Below are positions 44,822-53,507 of a stretch of DNA of 64,000 bases, one piece after another. Location: the NCBI RefSeq assembly GCF_004135735.1, contig NZ_CP012670.1, positions 4,609,501-4,673,500 on the forward strand, written 5' to 3'. Each line of letters starts with the position of its first letter. The first letter of the stretch is position 1. The stretch comes from Sorangium cellulosum. Lineage in GTDB: Bacteria; Myxococcota_A; Polyangia; Polyangiales; Polyangiaceae. A model generated the notes under the pieces. The model searched no databases and was not told the origin of the DNA. It saw nothing but the letters and a program-made list of their open reading frames with translations. The position numbers were made by a program, and so were the translations under genes.

Positions 44822-45817
44822 TCACATCCGAACGACGGATGCGCCCCAGGAGATGCCTGCGCCCAGCGCGCAGAAGAGGACGTTGTGGCCCGGCTTGATG
44901 CGCCCGTCGCGGACTGCCTCGTCGAGGGCGATCGGGATGGAGGCGCTCGAGGTGTTGCCGTACTCCTCGATGTTGAGCACGAACTTCTCGAGCGGGAGGC
45001 TGAGCCGAGCGGCGACCTGGCTGATGATCCGCAGGTTCGCCTGGTGCGCGACGACCCAGTCGAGATCGGCGGCCGTCATGCCTGCGCCCTCGAGCGCGAT
45101 CAGCGAGGCGCTGGACAGGTTCTTCACGGCGACCTTGAAGATGTCCTGCCCCACCATGTGGACCTTGTCGCGGCTCCGCTCGATGCCGTCGACCGTGAGC
45201 GGCTCGGACGTGCCGCCGCCCGGGATGACCAGCGAGCCCGCGAGCGCGCCATCGCTGAAGATCCGCGTCGAGACGATGCCCCTGCCGTCGCCGGAGGCAG
45301 GCCCGAGCACGACCGCGCCGGCGCCGTCGCCGAAGAGGACGCACGTCGTGCGGTCCTTCCAGTTGAGGATGCGCGAGAGCAGCTCGACCCCGATGACGAG
45401 GACGCGGCAGGCCGCGCCGTTGGTGATGAACTGGTCGGCGATCGTGAGACCGTAGACGAACCCGGCGCACGCCGCGGAGATGTCGAACGCCGGGATCTCC
45501 CAGGCGCCGAGCTTCTGCTGCACGTGCACGGCGCAGGCGGGGAGCGGGCTGTCGCCGCTGATCGTCCCGACGATGATCATGTCGAGGTCAGCGGCCGAGA
45601 TGCCCGCCGCCGCCAGGGCCGAGCGGCCGGCGGCGGTGGCCATGTCGCTCGTGAGCTCTCCGTCGGCGGCGATGTGACGCCGTCGGATCCCGGTTCGCTC
45701 GGTGATCCAGCTGTCGGAGGTATCGACGATCTTCTCGAGATCGGTGTTGTGCAGGACTCGAGCGGGCGTGTAGCGGCCCGTCCCGAGGATGCGGCTCCTC
45801 GGCTGCGCGGCGATCAT
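44822..45817 (-). CDS. fabH: 3-oxoacyl-ACP synthase III
   Basis: 331 aa. Starts fatty-acid synthesis by condensing a CoA primer with malonyl-ACP. Triad C117 (SAACAGF), H258 (VVAHQAN), N288 (YGNTSSAS); FGDGAGAVVLG present. In most bacteria plsX sits between rpmF and fabH; here only 95 bp separate fabH and rpmF and plsX is absent. Confidence 0.96.
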   Translation of the reverse strand: MIAAQPRSRILGTGRYTPARVLHNTDLEKIVDTSDSWITERTGIRRRHIAADGELTSDMATAAGRSALAAAGISAADLDMIIVGTISGDSPLPACAVHVQQKLGAWEIPAFDISAACAGFVYGLTIADQFITNGAACRVLVIGVELLSRILNWKDRTTCVLFGDGAGAVVLGPASGDGRGIVSTRIFSDGALAGSLVIPGGGTSEPLTVDGIERSRDKVHMVGQDIFKVAVKNLSSASLIALEGAGMTAADLDWVVAHQANLRIISQVAARLSLPLEKFVLNIEEYGNTSSASIPIALDEAVRDGRIKPGHNVLFCALGAGISWGASVVRM

Positions 45818-45911
45818 ACGACGGACCGCCGCCCGGCAGCGTGGGTCAGCGCCGCGCCTGGGGGCGCGGGCGCCGCGTCCCGATGCGCCGGCCTCCGCGC
45901 CCCCGCCCCGG

Positions 45912-46106
45912 TCATGATGCCGCGGTCGCCTTCGTCGGCTTCGCCTTACGCCCGTTGTAGTGACCGCAGGCGCCGCAAGCGCGATGCGGGAGCCGGGCTT
46001 CCCCGCAGTTCTCGCAGGAGACGAGCTGGACGGGGATCACCTTGTCGTGGTTGGCGCGCCGCATGTCGCGCTTGCTGGGGGTGGTTTTCCTCTTGGGGAC
46101 GGCCAC
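45912..46106 (-). CDS. rpmF: Ribosomal protein bL32
   Basis: 64 aa. VAVPKRKTTPSKRDMRRA N-terminus and CENC/CGAC zinc pairs typical of C+ bL32. GTG start at 46106 with AGGAG seven bases upstream, four bases after the yceD stop. The C-terminal tail (KPTKATAAS) is short and low complexity. Confidence 0.93.
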   Translation of the reverse strand: MAVPKRKTTPSKRDMRRANHDKVIPVQLVSCENCGEARLPHRACGACGHYNGRKAKPTKATAAS

Positions 46107-46110
46107 GGAG

Positions 46111-46839
46111 CTACTCCTTCTTGGTCTTCTTCTTCGGTGTCCCGGCCTTGGCCGGGGGGGTCGAGGCAGGCTGCGCGCGCTTGCCAGAGGCGACGGCCTT
46201 CTGTCCAAGCTTGTCTCGAAGCGCGCTGAGCGGCGCGAGCCGCGGGTCGAGGCCAGGGGCAGCCTCTTCGTCCTCCACCGCCCCGCTGACGAGGTTCGAG
46301 GAGCCGCCATCGCGGTCCTCTCGGGACGCGGCAGGACCGATACCCGGGCAAGCTTCCGAGCACAAGGGGAAGTTCGGCATCTCGAGGAGAATGGCTTCCC
46401 GGATGAAGGGATCGAGGACCACCGTCTCACCGTCGTAGGTGTCGAGGTCCGCCTCCTCGGCCGTGAACTCGTACTCGGGCTCCTTGACCTTGCCCCCTGC
46501 CTTCGCCGCTCCGTTGCGGGCGGCGTCGTCCCGCCGGTGGCCGTGCGCGTGGCCCTCGGCCTTGGGAGCCGGGCGCAGCAGGAGCGAGAGCTCGGCGTCG
46601 ATCTCCAGCGGCGCGGGAGCGAGGCAGCGCGCGCAGGAGGTGGCGACGGGCGCCTTGACGCGACCGCGGACCACGATCTCGTTGCCGGATCGCGAGAGGC
46701 GGGCGGCGAGATGGCCCGGCGCGACCGCGGTGACGGAGGCATCCGACAGCTCTGCGTTCAACCAGTCGGTCGGCAACGGCACGTCCAGCGAGAGGCCGGA
46801 CATGTCGATGTCATTGGCGGAGACGGCAACCTGGGACAT
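46111..46839 (-). CDS. yceD: YceD/DUF177-family protein
   Basis: 242 aa. DUF177 proteins affect 23S rRNA and L32 levels and are almost always paired with rpmF. Here the conserved core (LARCLAPAPLEI-like CARC at about 68-71, DLDTYDGE..VLDPFIREAILLEMPNFPLC) is followed by a long low-complexity extension ending in a Lys-rich tail. It is longer than usual (about 170 aa) because of two insertions (His-rich at 98-102, acidic/Ser-rich after 160). It begins the rpmF-fab operon. Confidence 0.88.
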   Translation of the reverse strand: MSQVAVSANDIDMSGLSLDVPLPTDWLNAELSDASVTAVAPGHLAARLSRSGNEIVVRGRVKAPVATSCARCLAPAPLEIDAELSLLLRPAPKAEGHAHGHRRDDAARNGAAKAGGKVKEPEYEFTAEEADLDTYDGETVVLDPFIREAILLEMPNFPLCSEACPGIGPAASREDRDGGSSNLVSGAVEDEEAAPGLDPRLAPLSALRDKLGQKAVASGKRAQPASTPPAKAGTPKKKTKKE

Positions 46840-47152
46840 GGGTTCAGGGCGGTGAAAGCGGAGCGTTTAGCGCGGGGTGCGTTGGCTCGCAAGACCGAGC
46901 TACGGCCCACCGCCGCGGCGGGTGCTTCTTTAGTACACTTTACATCTCGCTCCTGTTGCTCCTGTCGCTCCTGTTGCTCACCGTGCTCGCGTTCTCGCGC
47001 TTTTACGTTTCATGCGTCGCGCGCGACGCGGGCGGCCGATGGCCGCCGCGATCCCGATCGCCGCGGCGGGCTCGTCGGCTGGGCCTCGGGCCCGGGTGGA
47101 GAGCCTCCCCGGCCGCCGTCGTGGCCGGGTCGCATGGTAGCGTCGCCCGCGC
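46840..47152. other. Divergent intergenic region between yceD and the membrane-protein gene
   Basis: 313 bp with no gene. A short AT-rich patch (46930-46955, tttagtacactttacat) and a 9-bp microrepeat (ctcctgttg/ctcctgtcg, three copies, 46951-46978) are visible, probably in the promoter zone of the large yceD-ribD run. I cannot fix a promoter with confidence. Confidence 0.5.
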
Positions 47153-48487
47153 ATGGACCGCACCGCCACGCCCGAGGCCCCTGCCGCGGGCGCGCCCGAT
47201 CCCAGGCTGGACCCCTCCGGGGAAGGACGGCGAGCCCGCCGGCGCGCGGTCCTCGCGCTCGCCCTCTACGCGCTGACCACGCTCGTTTACGCGGTCACGT
47301 CGTCCCGCGAGATCTTCTCCGCCCACACGCCGTTCAACCACCATGCCCTGCTCGCGCAGGCGTGGCTCGACGGTCGCCTCGACCTCGGCGGACCGCCGCC
47401 GGCCTACGCCGGCGGCAACGACTTCGCCGTGTTCGGCGGCCGCACCTACGTCAGCTTCCCCCCCTTCCCCGCAGTCCTCATCGCGCCGGTCGTCCTGCTC
47501 GCCGGCGGCGCCGAGCGCGTGCGCGATGGGCAGTTCTTCCTCGCGTTCGCCGGGATCGGCCCGGCCGTCCTCTTCCTCGCGCTGGAGAAGCTCTCGGCGT
47601 CGCGCCGCAGCCGGCGCACGCAGCTCGAGAACGCCGCGCTCGCGCTGCTCTTCGCGTTCGGGAGCGTGTACTGGTTCACCGCGGTGCAGGGGACGGTGTG
47701 GTTCGCGGCGCACGTGATCGGCGTCGCCCTCGCCTGCATCTATCTCTACTGCGCGCTCGACGCCGCCCACCCGCTCGCGGCCGGCCTCGCGATCGGCCTC
47801 GGGTTCGCGACCCGCACGCCGCTCGGCTTCGCCGTGCCGCTGTTCCTCCACGAGGCGCTCCGCGCCGGCCGGCCGGACCCGCGCACCATCGGTCGCCGGC
47901 TCCTCCTGTTCGCCGCGCCCGCGGCCCTCGTGCTGGCGGCGCTGCTCTGGCACAACCACGCTCGGTTCGGCGACGCGACCGAGTTCGGGCACCGCCACCT
48001 CCACATCGCCTGGCGCGCGCGGATCGAGAGGTGGGGGCTCTTCTCGTACCACTACCTGCCGCGCAACCTCGCGGTGGTGCTCACCAGCCTGCCGTTCTCG
48101 CCCACGCAGGGCGCGCCCTTCCAGATCAACGCCCACGGGCTCGCGCTGTGGGTGACCACGCCGATCTACGCGTGGGCGCTCTGGCCCCGGCGCACGACGC
48201 CCGTGTTCTGGGCGCTCGCCGCCACCGCGGCCGCCGTCGCGCTGCCGAGCCTGCTCTACCAGAACACCGGCTGGATCCAGTTCGGTTACCGCTTCTCCAA
48301 CGACTTCGCCCCGTTTCTCTTCGCCATGATCGCCGTCTCCGGCCGCCGCTTCGGCGCGCCGTTCTACGCACTGGGCGCGGCCGCGATTGTCGTGAACGGC
48401 TTCGGCGCGCTCACGTTCCAGCGCGCGGGCTTCGAGCGGTTCTATTTCCTCGATCGGACCCAGCGCATCCTCCACCAGCCCGACTGA
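47153..48487 (+). CDS. Polytopic membrane protein, GT39/PMT-like
   Basis: 444 aa with about ten hydrophobic helices. A first helix (30-47: RAVLALALYALTTLVYAVTSS), a periplasmic loop with polar residues (EIFSAHTPFNHHALLAQAWL, a motif resembling the first loop of GT39/PMT-like integral glycosyltransferases) and many Trp/Tyr/His-rich loops support a lipid-linked-sugar transferase, but the DE or DD motif of that family was not found. ATG at 47153. Unlinked in function to its neighbours as far as can be seen. Confidence 0.65.
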   Translation: MDRTATPEAPAAGAPDPRLDPSGEGRRARRRAVLALALYALTTLVYAVTSSREIFSAHTPFNHHALLAQAWLDGRLDLGGPPPAYAGGNDFAVFGGRTYVSFPPFPAVLIAPVVLLAGGAERVRDGQFFLAFAGIGPAVLFLALEKLSASRRSRRTQLENAALALLFAFGSVYWFTAVQGTVWFAAHVIGVALACIYLYCALDAAHPLAAGLAIGLGFATRTPLGFAVPLFLHEALRAGRPDPRTIGRRLLLFAAPAALVLAALLWHNHARFGDATEFGHRHLHIAWRARIERWGLFSYHYLPRNLAVVLTSLPFSPTQGAPFQINAHGLALWVTTPIYAWALWPRRTTPVFWALAATAAAVALPSLLYQNTGWIQFGYRFSNDFAPFLFAMIAVSGRRFGAPFYALGAAAIVVNGFGALTFQRAGFERFYFLDRTQRILHQPD

Positions 48488-48670
48488 GCGCGCAGGCGCC
48501 AGCCCGGCTGAGCGCGCAGGCGCGGCGGCTCGCCTCCCCGCGGCCGCGCAGCTCCCCTCCGGCAGGACCCGCGGCGCGGGGCGCTCCCGCGCGGCGCGCC
48601 GGGCGATCCAGCCCTCGCCGCACGGGGCCCTTGGGTGCACGGCGCTTCCTGTGCTAGCCCTCGCCGCGCC

Positions 48671-49234
48671 ATGGAAGCTCTGCTCGACCCGGCCGCCATC
48701 CGGCGCGGCCTGCAGCGCGTCGCGCTCCAGATCGCCGAACGCGGCCGCGGCGTGGAGGATCTGGCGCTCGTCGGGATCCGGCGTGGCGGCGAGCCGCTCG
48801 CGAAGCGGCTCGCCGCGCTGCTCCTCGAGATCGAGGGGCACGCGCCGCCCGTCGGCGCCGTCGACATCACGCTGTACCGGGACGACGCCGCGACCGCGCT
48901 GCCCAACCCGCGCATCGGCCCGAGCCACATCAACTTCCCCGTCGAGGGCCGGCGCATCGTGCTCATCGACGACGTGGTCTACACGGGGCGCACGATCCGG
49001 GCGGCGCTCGACGCGGTGCTCGACTACGGGCGACCGCGGCGGATCGAGCTCGTCGCGCTCGTCGATCGCGGCGGCAGGGAGCTGCCGATCCACCCGGATT
49101 ACGTCGTCCGCGCGGTCGAGCTCGCGCCCGATCAGCGGGTCGACGTGGTCGAGCGCGCGGGCGAGCTCTGGGCCCTCGTCGCCGCCGCCGGCGAGCCGGC
49201 GTCGGAGCCCCCCTCTCGCCCAGAAGGGACATAG
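48671..49234 (+). CDS. pyrR: PyrR bifunctional pyrimidine operon regulator / uracil phosphoribosyltransferase
   Basis: 187 aa. PRTase fold with the PRPP loop IVLIDDVVYTGRT (about 96-108), LVGIRRGGEPLAKRL, and ITLYRDD. In Gram-positives PyrR is an RNA-binding attenuator; in proteobacteria it may be only an enzyme. Followed by pyrB after 11 bp, supporting the name. I saw no clear anti-terminator hairpin upstream. Confidence 0.92.
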   Translation: MEALLDPAAIRRGLQRVALQIAERGRGVEDLALVGIRRGGEPLAKRLAALLLEIEGHAPPVGAVDITLYRDDAATALPNPRIGPSHINFPVEGRRIVLIDDVVYTGRTIRAALDAVLDYGRPRRIELVALVDRGGRELPIHPDYVVRAVELAPDQRVDVVERAGELWALVAAAGEPASEPPSRPEGT

Positions 49235-49245
49235 ACCAGCGCATC

Positions 49246-50211
49246 ATGAGGAGGATTTACCCGCACCGACACCTGCTCGGCATCGAGGGGCTCTCGCGGC
49301 CCGAGATCATGGCCGTCCTCGACGCGGCCGAGTCGCTCTTCGAGGTCTCCCGGCGGAGCGTGCGCAAGGTGCCCACGCTCCGCGGCAAGACGATCGTGAA
49401 CCTGTTCTACGAGCCCTCGACGCGCACGCGCACGTCGTTCGAGCTCGCGGGCAAGCGGCTCAGCGCCGACGTCATCAACATCAGCGTGTCCACCTCGAGC
49501 GCCGTCAAGGGAGAGACGCTGCTCGACACGGTGCAGAACCTCCAGGCGATGCAGCCGGACGTCCTCGTCATCCGGCACAGCGCCTCGGGCGCGCCGCACC
49601 ACGTCGCCGCGCACACGCGCGCCGCGGTCGTGAACGCGGGCGACGGCATGCACGAGCACCCGACGCAAGCGCTGCTCGACGCGTTCACGATCCGGCGCGC
49701 GAAGGGCCGGCTGGAGGGGCTGGAGGTCGCGATCTGCGGCGACATCGTCCACAGCCGCGTGGCCCGCTCGAACGCGCACCTGCTCACGACGATGGGCGCG
49801 CGGGTCCGCTTCGCCGGTCCGCGCACGCTGCTCCCCGTCGCGGGCGAGTCGCTCGGCGCGACCCTCTACGATCGGCTCGAGCCCGCCATCGAGGGGGCGG
49901 ACGTCGTGATGATGCTGCGGGTCCAGCGCGAGCGGCTGAGCGGCAGCTTCCTGCCCAGCACGCGCGAGTACAGCCGCACCTTCGGGCTCAACCCGGCCCG
50001 GCTCGCGCTCGCCAAGCCGGACGCGATCGTGATGCATCCGGGGCCGATGAACCGCGGCGTGGAGATCGATCCGCGGATCGCCGACGGCAAGCAGAGCGTG
50101 ATCCTCGACCAGGTCGAGGCCGGGGTCGCGGTCAGGATGGCCGTGCTCTGGATCCTCGCCGCGGAGGCCCACGAGCTCTCCGCGACCGGCGAGCCTCGAC
50201 CCGCGGTCTGA
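49246..50211 (+). CDS. pyrB: Aspartate carbamoyltransferase catalytic subunit
   Basis: 321 aa. Carbamoyl-phosphate motif STRTRTSFE (about 58-66), HPTQALLD (about 139), and the Asp-binding RVQRER near 225. First committed step of pyrimidine synthesis. ATG at 49246, with GAAGGGA 18 bases upstream. No pyrI or pyrC follows in the window. Confidence 0.96.
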   Translation: MRRIYPHRHLLGIEGLSRPEIMAVLDAAESLFEVSRRSVRKVPTLRGKTIVNLFYEPSTRTRTSFELAGKRLSADVINISVSTSSAVKGETLLDTVQNLQAMQPDVLVIRHSASGAPHHVAAHTRAAVVNAGDGMHEHPTQALLDAFTIRRAKGRLEGLEVAICGDIVHSRVARSNAHLLTTMGARVRFAGPRTLLPVAGESLGATLYDRLEPAIEGADVVMMLRVQRERLSGSFLPSTREYSRTFGLNPARLALAKPDAIVMHPGPMNRGVEIDPRIADGKQSVILDQVEAGVAVRMAVLWILAAEAHELSATGEPRPAV

Positions 50212-50363
50212 CGCTGGCGCGGGCGGCGGTCGGGCGAACCGCCCTGGTCATCACGACCCGCGACGTCGCTCGCGAGGCTGCGCCCCCCTGCCCGCGAACG
50301 GGGTTCCCTGCCGCCCGCCGTTTCTATACGCTGGCCCATCTCCTTGAAAGGTGGATGCCAGCC

Positions 50364-51338
50364 ATGTTTTCGCGAGACGTCCTCAGGATCGATGCCCCGG
50401 CGGTAGCGCACGAGATCGAGCAGGCCATCCGGGATCAGGTGTTCGGCGCGCTGCGGCGGCGCGGCGCCGTGGTCGGGATCTCGGGCGGGATCGACAGCTC
50501 CGTGGTCTCGACGCTGTGTGTCCGCGCGCTCGGGAAGGACAAGGTGCTCGGCCTCTTCATGCCCGAGCGCGACACCTCCGACGACGCGCTCCGGCTCGGC
50601 AAGCAGCTCGCCGAGCAGCTCGGCATCGAGGCGATCGTGGAGAACATCAAGCCCGCGCTGACCGGCCTGCGCTGCTACGAGCGCCAGGACGAGGCGATCC
50701 GGATGGTGTTCCCGGACTACAGCGAGAGCTGGAAGTTCAAGATCACGCTCCCCTCGATCCTCGAGAGCGATCGGCTGAACGTCTCGCAGCTGACGGCGCA
50801 GCCGCCCGGCGAGGAGCCGCGGGTGAAGCGGATGCCCCTGAACGCCTACCTGCAGCTCGTCGCGGCGACGAACTTCAAGCAGCGTATCCGCAAGATGATG
50901 GAGTACTACCACGCCGATCGGCTCAATTACGCCGTCGCCGGCACGCCGAACCTGCTCGAGTACGATCAGGGCTTCTTCGTGAAGCAGGGCGACGGCGCCG
51001 CGGATTTCAAGCCGATCGCGCACCTGTACAAGACCCAGGTGTACGCGCTGGCCGAGTACATCGGCGTCCCTGCCGACATCCGCCGGCGCGCGCCGACGAC
51101 CGACACGTTCTCGCTGCCGCAGGGGCAGGACGAGTTCTATTTCGCCCTCCCCTACGACAAGATGGACCTCTGCCTCTACGCCTACAACCACAAGGTGCCG
51201 GCCAGAGAGGCGGCCCCGGCCGTCGGCATCACGCCGGAGCAGGTCGAGCGCGTGTACAAGGACATCGAGGCGAAGCGCCGCGTGGCGCAGTACCTCCACG
51301 CGCAGCCGCTGCTCGTGCGAGGCCAGGACCACGCCTGA
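50364..51338 (+). CDS. NAD synthase-like ATP-pyrophosphatase ligase
   Basis: 324 aa. PP-loop SGGIDSS at 40-46, LGLFMPERDTSDD, GTPNLLEYDQGFFVKQGDGAADFKP and LYKTQVYALAEYIGVP match NH3-dependent NAD synthases (NadE). It is longer than NadE of E. coli by about 50 residues, with an insertion (about 130-170; KITLPSILESDRLN, MPLNAYLQLV). There is no nitrilase domain, so ammonia must come from another protein; the AsnB-type gene 3 genes away could supply a related amidation function. Either the cell's NadE or a cluster paralogue that amidates another acid. ATG 50364 is chosen for GGTGG nine bases upstream; ATG 50355 also possible. Confidence 0.8.
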   Translation: MFSRDVLRIDAPAVAHEIEQAIRDQVFGALRRRGAVVGISGGIDSSVVSTLCVRALGKDKVLGLFMPERDTSDDALRLGKQLAEQLGIEAIVENIKPALTGLRCYERQDEAIRMVFPDYSESWKFKITLPSILESDRLNVSQLTAQPPGEEPRVKRMPLNAYLQLVAATNFKQRIRKMMEYYHADRLNYAVAGTPNLLEYDQGFFVKQGDGAADFKPIAHLYKTQVYALAEYIGVPADIRRRAPTTDTFSLPQGQDEFYFALPYDKMDLCLYAYNHKVPAREAAPAVGITPEQVERVYKDIEAKRRVAQYLHAQPLLVRGQDHA

Positions 51339-51621
51339 TCCAGCGCGCCTCTCGCGGCGCTCCGCTCCCCGGCGCGGCGAGCGACACGACATCGCGCGGG
51401 CGAGAGGCGACCTCCCACAGGACCGGAACGACCTCGGAGTCCTCGAGGAGGACTCAGCGCTCAAGAAGAGGACGAATCGCGGCGTTCACCGCGGCGGCGG
51501 GCAGAGCCCCGCTTCGCTACGCCGCGGCCTGCGCGATACGCGATGCGGTATGCGGGCCGGGCACCGCGCCAAGGTCGTGCCGCCGAGTGCCCTCGACAGG
51601 AAAGGCCGGGGGGTGATAGAC

Positions 51622-51897
51622 GTGAATGCTAACTCCATGAGCACCTCCAGCATCGAGTCGACGATTCGCAATTTCCTTGTCACCTCGTTCGGATACAGGG
51701 GTGCCACCGCCGACCTGGGGGCCGAGGTTCCCCTGCTCGATCAGGGGATCCTGGATTCGACGGCCGTCCTCGAGATCGTCCAGTTCTTCGAGCAGGAGCT
51801 CGGGATCCAGGTCGCCGACGAGGAGATGGTGCCCGAGAATTTCGGCTCGATCGCCCGGCTCGTGACCTACGTCAACACGAAGAAGAGCAACAACTAG
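51622..51897 (+). CDS. Free-standing acyl/peptidyl carrier protein
   Basis: 91 aa. Phosphopantetheine site GILDSTAVLEIV (Ser at about 57) in a four-helix carrier; the D-S-T version is typical of carrier proteins dedicated to a ligase rather than AcpP. GTG at 51622 has GGGGTGAT five bases upstream; ATG 51637 is alternative. Lies 22 bp before the AMP-ligase gene. Confidence 0.85.
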   Translation: MNANSMSTSSIESTIRNFLVTSFGYRGATADLGAEVPLLDQGILDSTAVLEIVQFFEQELGIQVADEEMVPENFGSIARLVTYVNTKKSNN

Positions 51898-51919
51898 CCC
51901 GAGCACCCGAGGGGGGCGC

Positions 51920-53506
51920 ATGATCACGCAGCACACCGCTCGTCGCGATCCGCGCTCGGATCGCTTCCTCATCGATTCGGCGCTGCGCTCGTTCGCCGCC
52001 TCGCGCCCCGATCACGTCGCGCTGGTCGCCGAGGGGCGGCGGCTCTCGTACCGCGAGCTCGACGGGCTCGCCGATCGCGCCGCCGCCCTCTTCCGCGAGG
52101 CCGGCGCGCAGCGCGGTGACCGCGTCATCGTCGCGCTCGACAACGGCGTGGACGCGGTCGTCGCCTACTATGGCGCGCTCCGGGCCGACGCCGTGCCGTC
52201 GCTGCTCGGCACCGCGGTGCGGCCGCGGCGCTTCGGTCAGGTGCTGGCGCTCGCGGAGCCGCGCGTCCTCGTGGCGGCGCGCAGCATGCGCGACTGCCTC
52301 GCCGCCGTGGCCGACCTCCCGCCCGGCGCGAGGCCCGCGGCGACGTTCCTGAGCGGCGCCGCGCCCCCGGCCGCCGCCTCCCCCGCTGGCGGGCGCGACC
52401 TCCAGGAAGCGCTGGCCAGCGCGCCCAGCGAGGCCCCCGAGCGCCGCGCGATCGAGCTGGATCTCGCGACGCTCTGCTGGACGAGCGGCAGCACGGGCGA
52501 GTCGAAGGGGGTCATGCTGACGCACCAGAACCTCCGCAACAGCACCGCGGCGATCGGCGCGTACCTCGAGCACACGGCGGACGACGTGGTCCTCTGCGTG
52601 CTGCCGCTGTCGCACACCTACGGGCTCTTCCAGCTGCTCGTGACCCACGCGTTCGGCGGGACGGTCGTCCTCGAGAAGGGCTTCTCCATGCCCTGGCCGA
52701 TCGTCCAGAAGATGGCCGAGGAGCGCGTGACCGGCTTCGCCGGCGTGCCGACGATCTTCGCGTCCATGCTCTCGCTCAAGAATTTCGCGAAGGCCGATCT
52801 CTCGGCGCTCCGGTACATGACGAACGCGGCGTACGGGCTCCCGGCGCCGCAGCTCCTGCGCCTCCGCGAGCTCCTGCCCCGGGTCTCCTTCTACGCGATG
52901 TACGGCCAGACCGAGTGCACGCGCGTCTGTTACCTGCCGCCGTCCCTCGCGCTGGAGCGGCCCTCCTCCGTGGGCATCGCGATGCCGAACGAGGAGCTCT
53001 GGATCGAGCGGGAGGACGGCACGCGGGCGGACCCGGGCGAGGTGGGCGAGCTCGTCGTGCGCGGGCCGAACGTGATGCGCGGCTACTTCCGGAACCCCGA
53101 GGCGACCCAGCGCGCGCTCCGGCCAGGGCCGCTCCCGGGCGAGGTGGTGCTCCACACGGGCGACCTCTTCAAGATGGATGAGGACCGGTACCTCTACTTC
53201 GTCGCGCGCAAGGACGACATCATCAAGACCCGCGGCGAGAAGGTGAGCCCGCTCGAGGTCGAGTCCGTGATCTGCAAGGTCCCGGGCGTCGTCGAGGCGG
53301 CGGTGGTCGGCGTCCCGGATCAGGTGCTCGGGGTCGCGGTGAAGGCCGCCGTCGTGAAGGCGCCCGACGCCGCGGTGACGGCCGACGACATCCGCAGGAC
53401 GGTGCGGTCCGAGCTCGACGAGGTCGCCGTGCCCAAGCTCGTCGAGTTCATGGAAGCGCTCCCCAAGACGGCGAGCGGCAAGGTCAAGAAGAGCGAGCTC
53501 GTCTGA
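51920..53506 (+). CDS. AMP-dependent acyl ligase
   Basis: 528 aa. Adenylating enzyme of the ANL superfamily: A3 SGSTGESKGVMLTHQN (about 190), A5 YGQTE (about 331), A7/A8 HTGDLFKMD and VARKDDIIKTRGEKVSPLEVE, A10 PKTASGKVKKSEL with the catalytic Lys. It activates a carboxylic acid (fatty, aryl or polyketide acid) and probably loads it on the neighbouring carrier protein. It resembles the acyl-CoA ligases of exosortase-associated gene sets. Substrate unknown. ATG at 51920. Confidence 0.88.
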   Translation: MITQHTARRDPRSDRFLIDSALRSFAASRPDHVALVAEGRRLSYRELDGLADRAAALFREAGAQRGDRVIVALDNGVDAVVAYYGALRADAVPSLLGTAVRPRRFGQVLALAEPRVLVAARSMRDCLAAVADLPPGARPAATFLSGAAPPAAASPAGGRDLQEALASAPSEAPERRAIELDLATLCWTSGSTGESKGVMLTHQNLRNSTAAIGAYLEHTADDVVLCVLPLSHTYGLFQLLVTHAFGGTVVLEKGFSMPWPIVQKMAEERVTGFAGVPTIFASMLSLKNFAKADLSALRYMTNAAYGLPAPQLLRLRELLPRVSFYAMYGQTECTRVCYLPPSLALERPSSVGIAMPNEELWIEREDGTRADPGEVGELVVRGPNVMRGYFRNPEATQRALRPGPLPGEVVLHTGDLFKMDEDRYLYFVARKDDIIKTRGEKVSPLEVESVICKVPGVVEAAVVGVPDQVLGVAVKAAVVKAPDAAVTADDIRRTVRSELDEVAVPKLVEFMEALPKTASGKVKKSELV

Positions 53507-53507
53507 T

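Noticed and set aside
50364..51338. Calling this gene nadE outright
   Set aside because: It has NadE motifs but is longer and lies in a carrier-protein/ligase cluster; without knowing whether another nadE exists, the symbol would be a guess.
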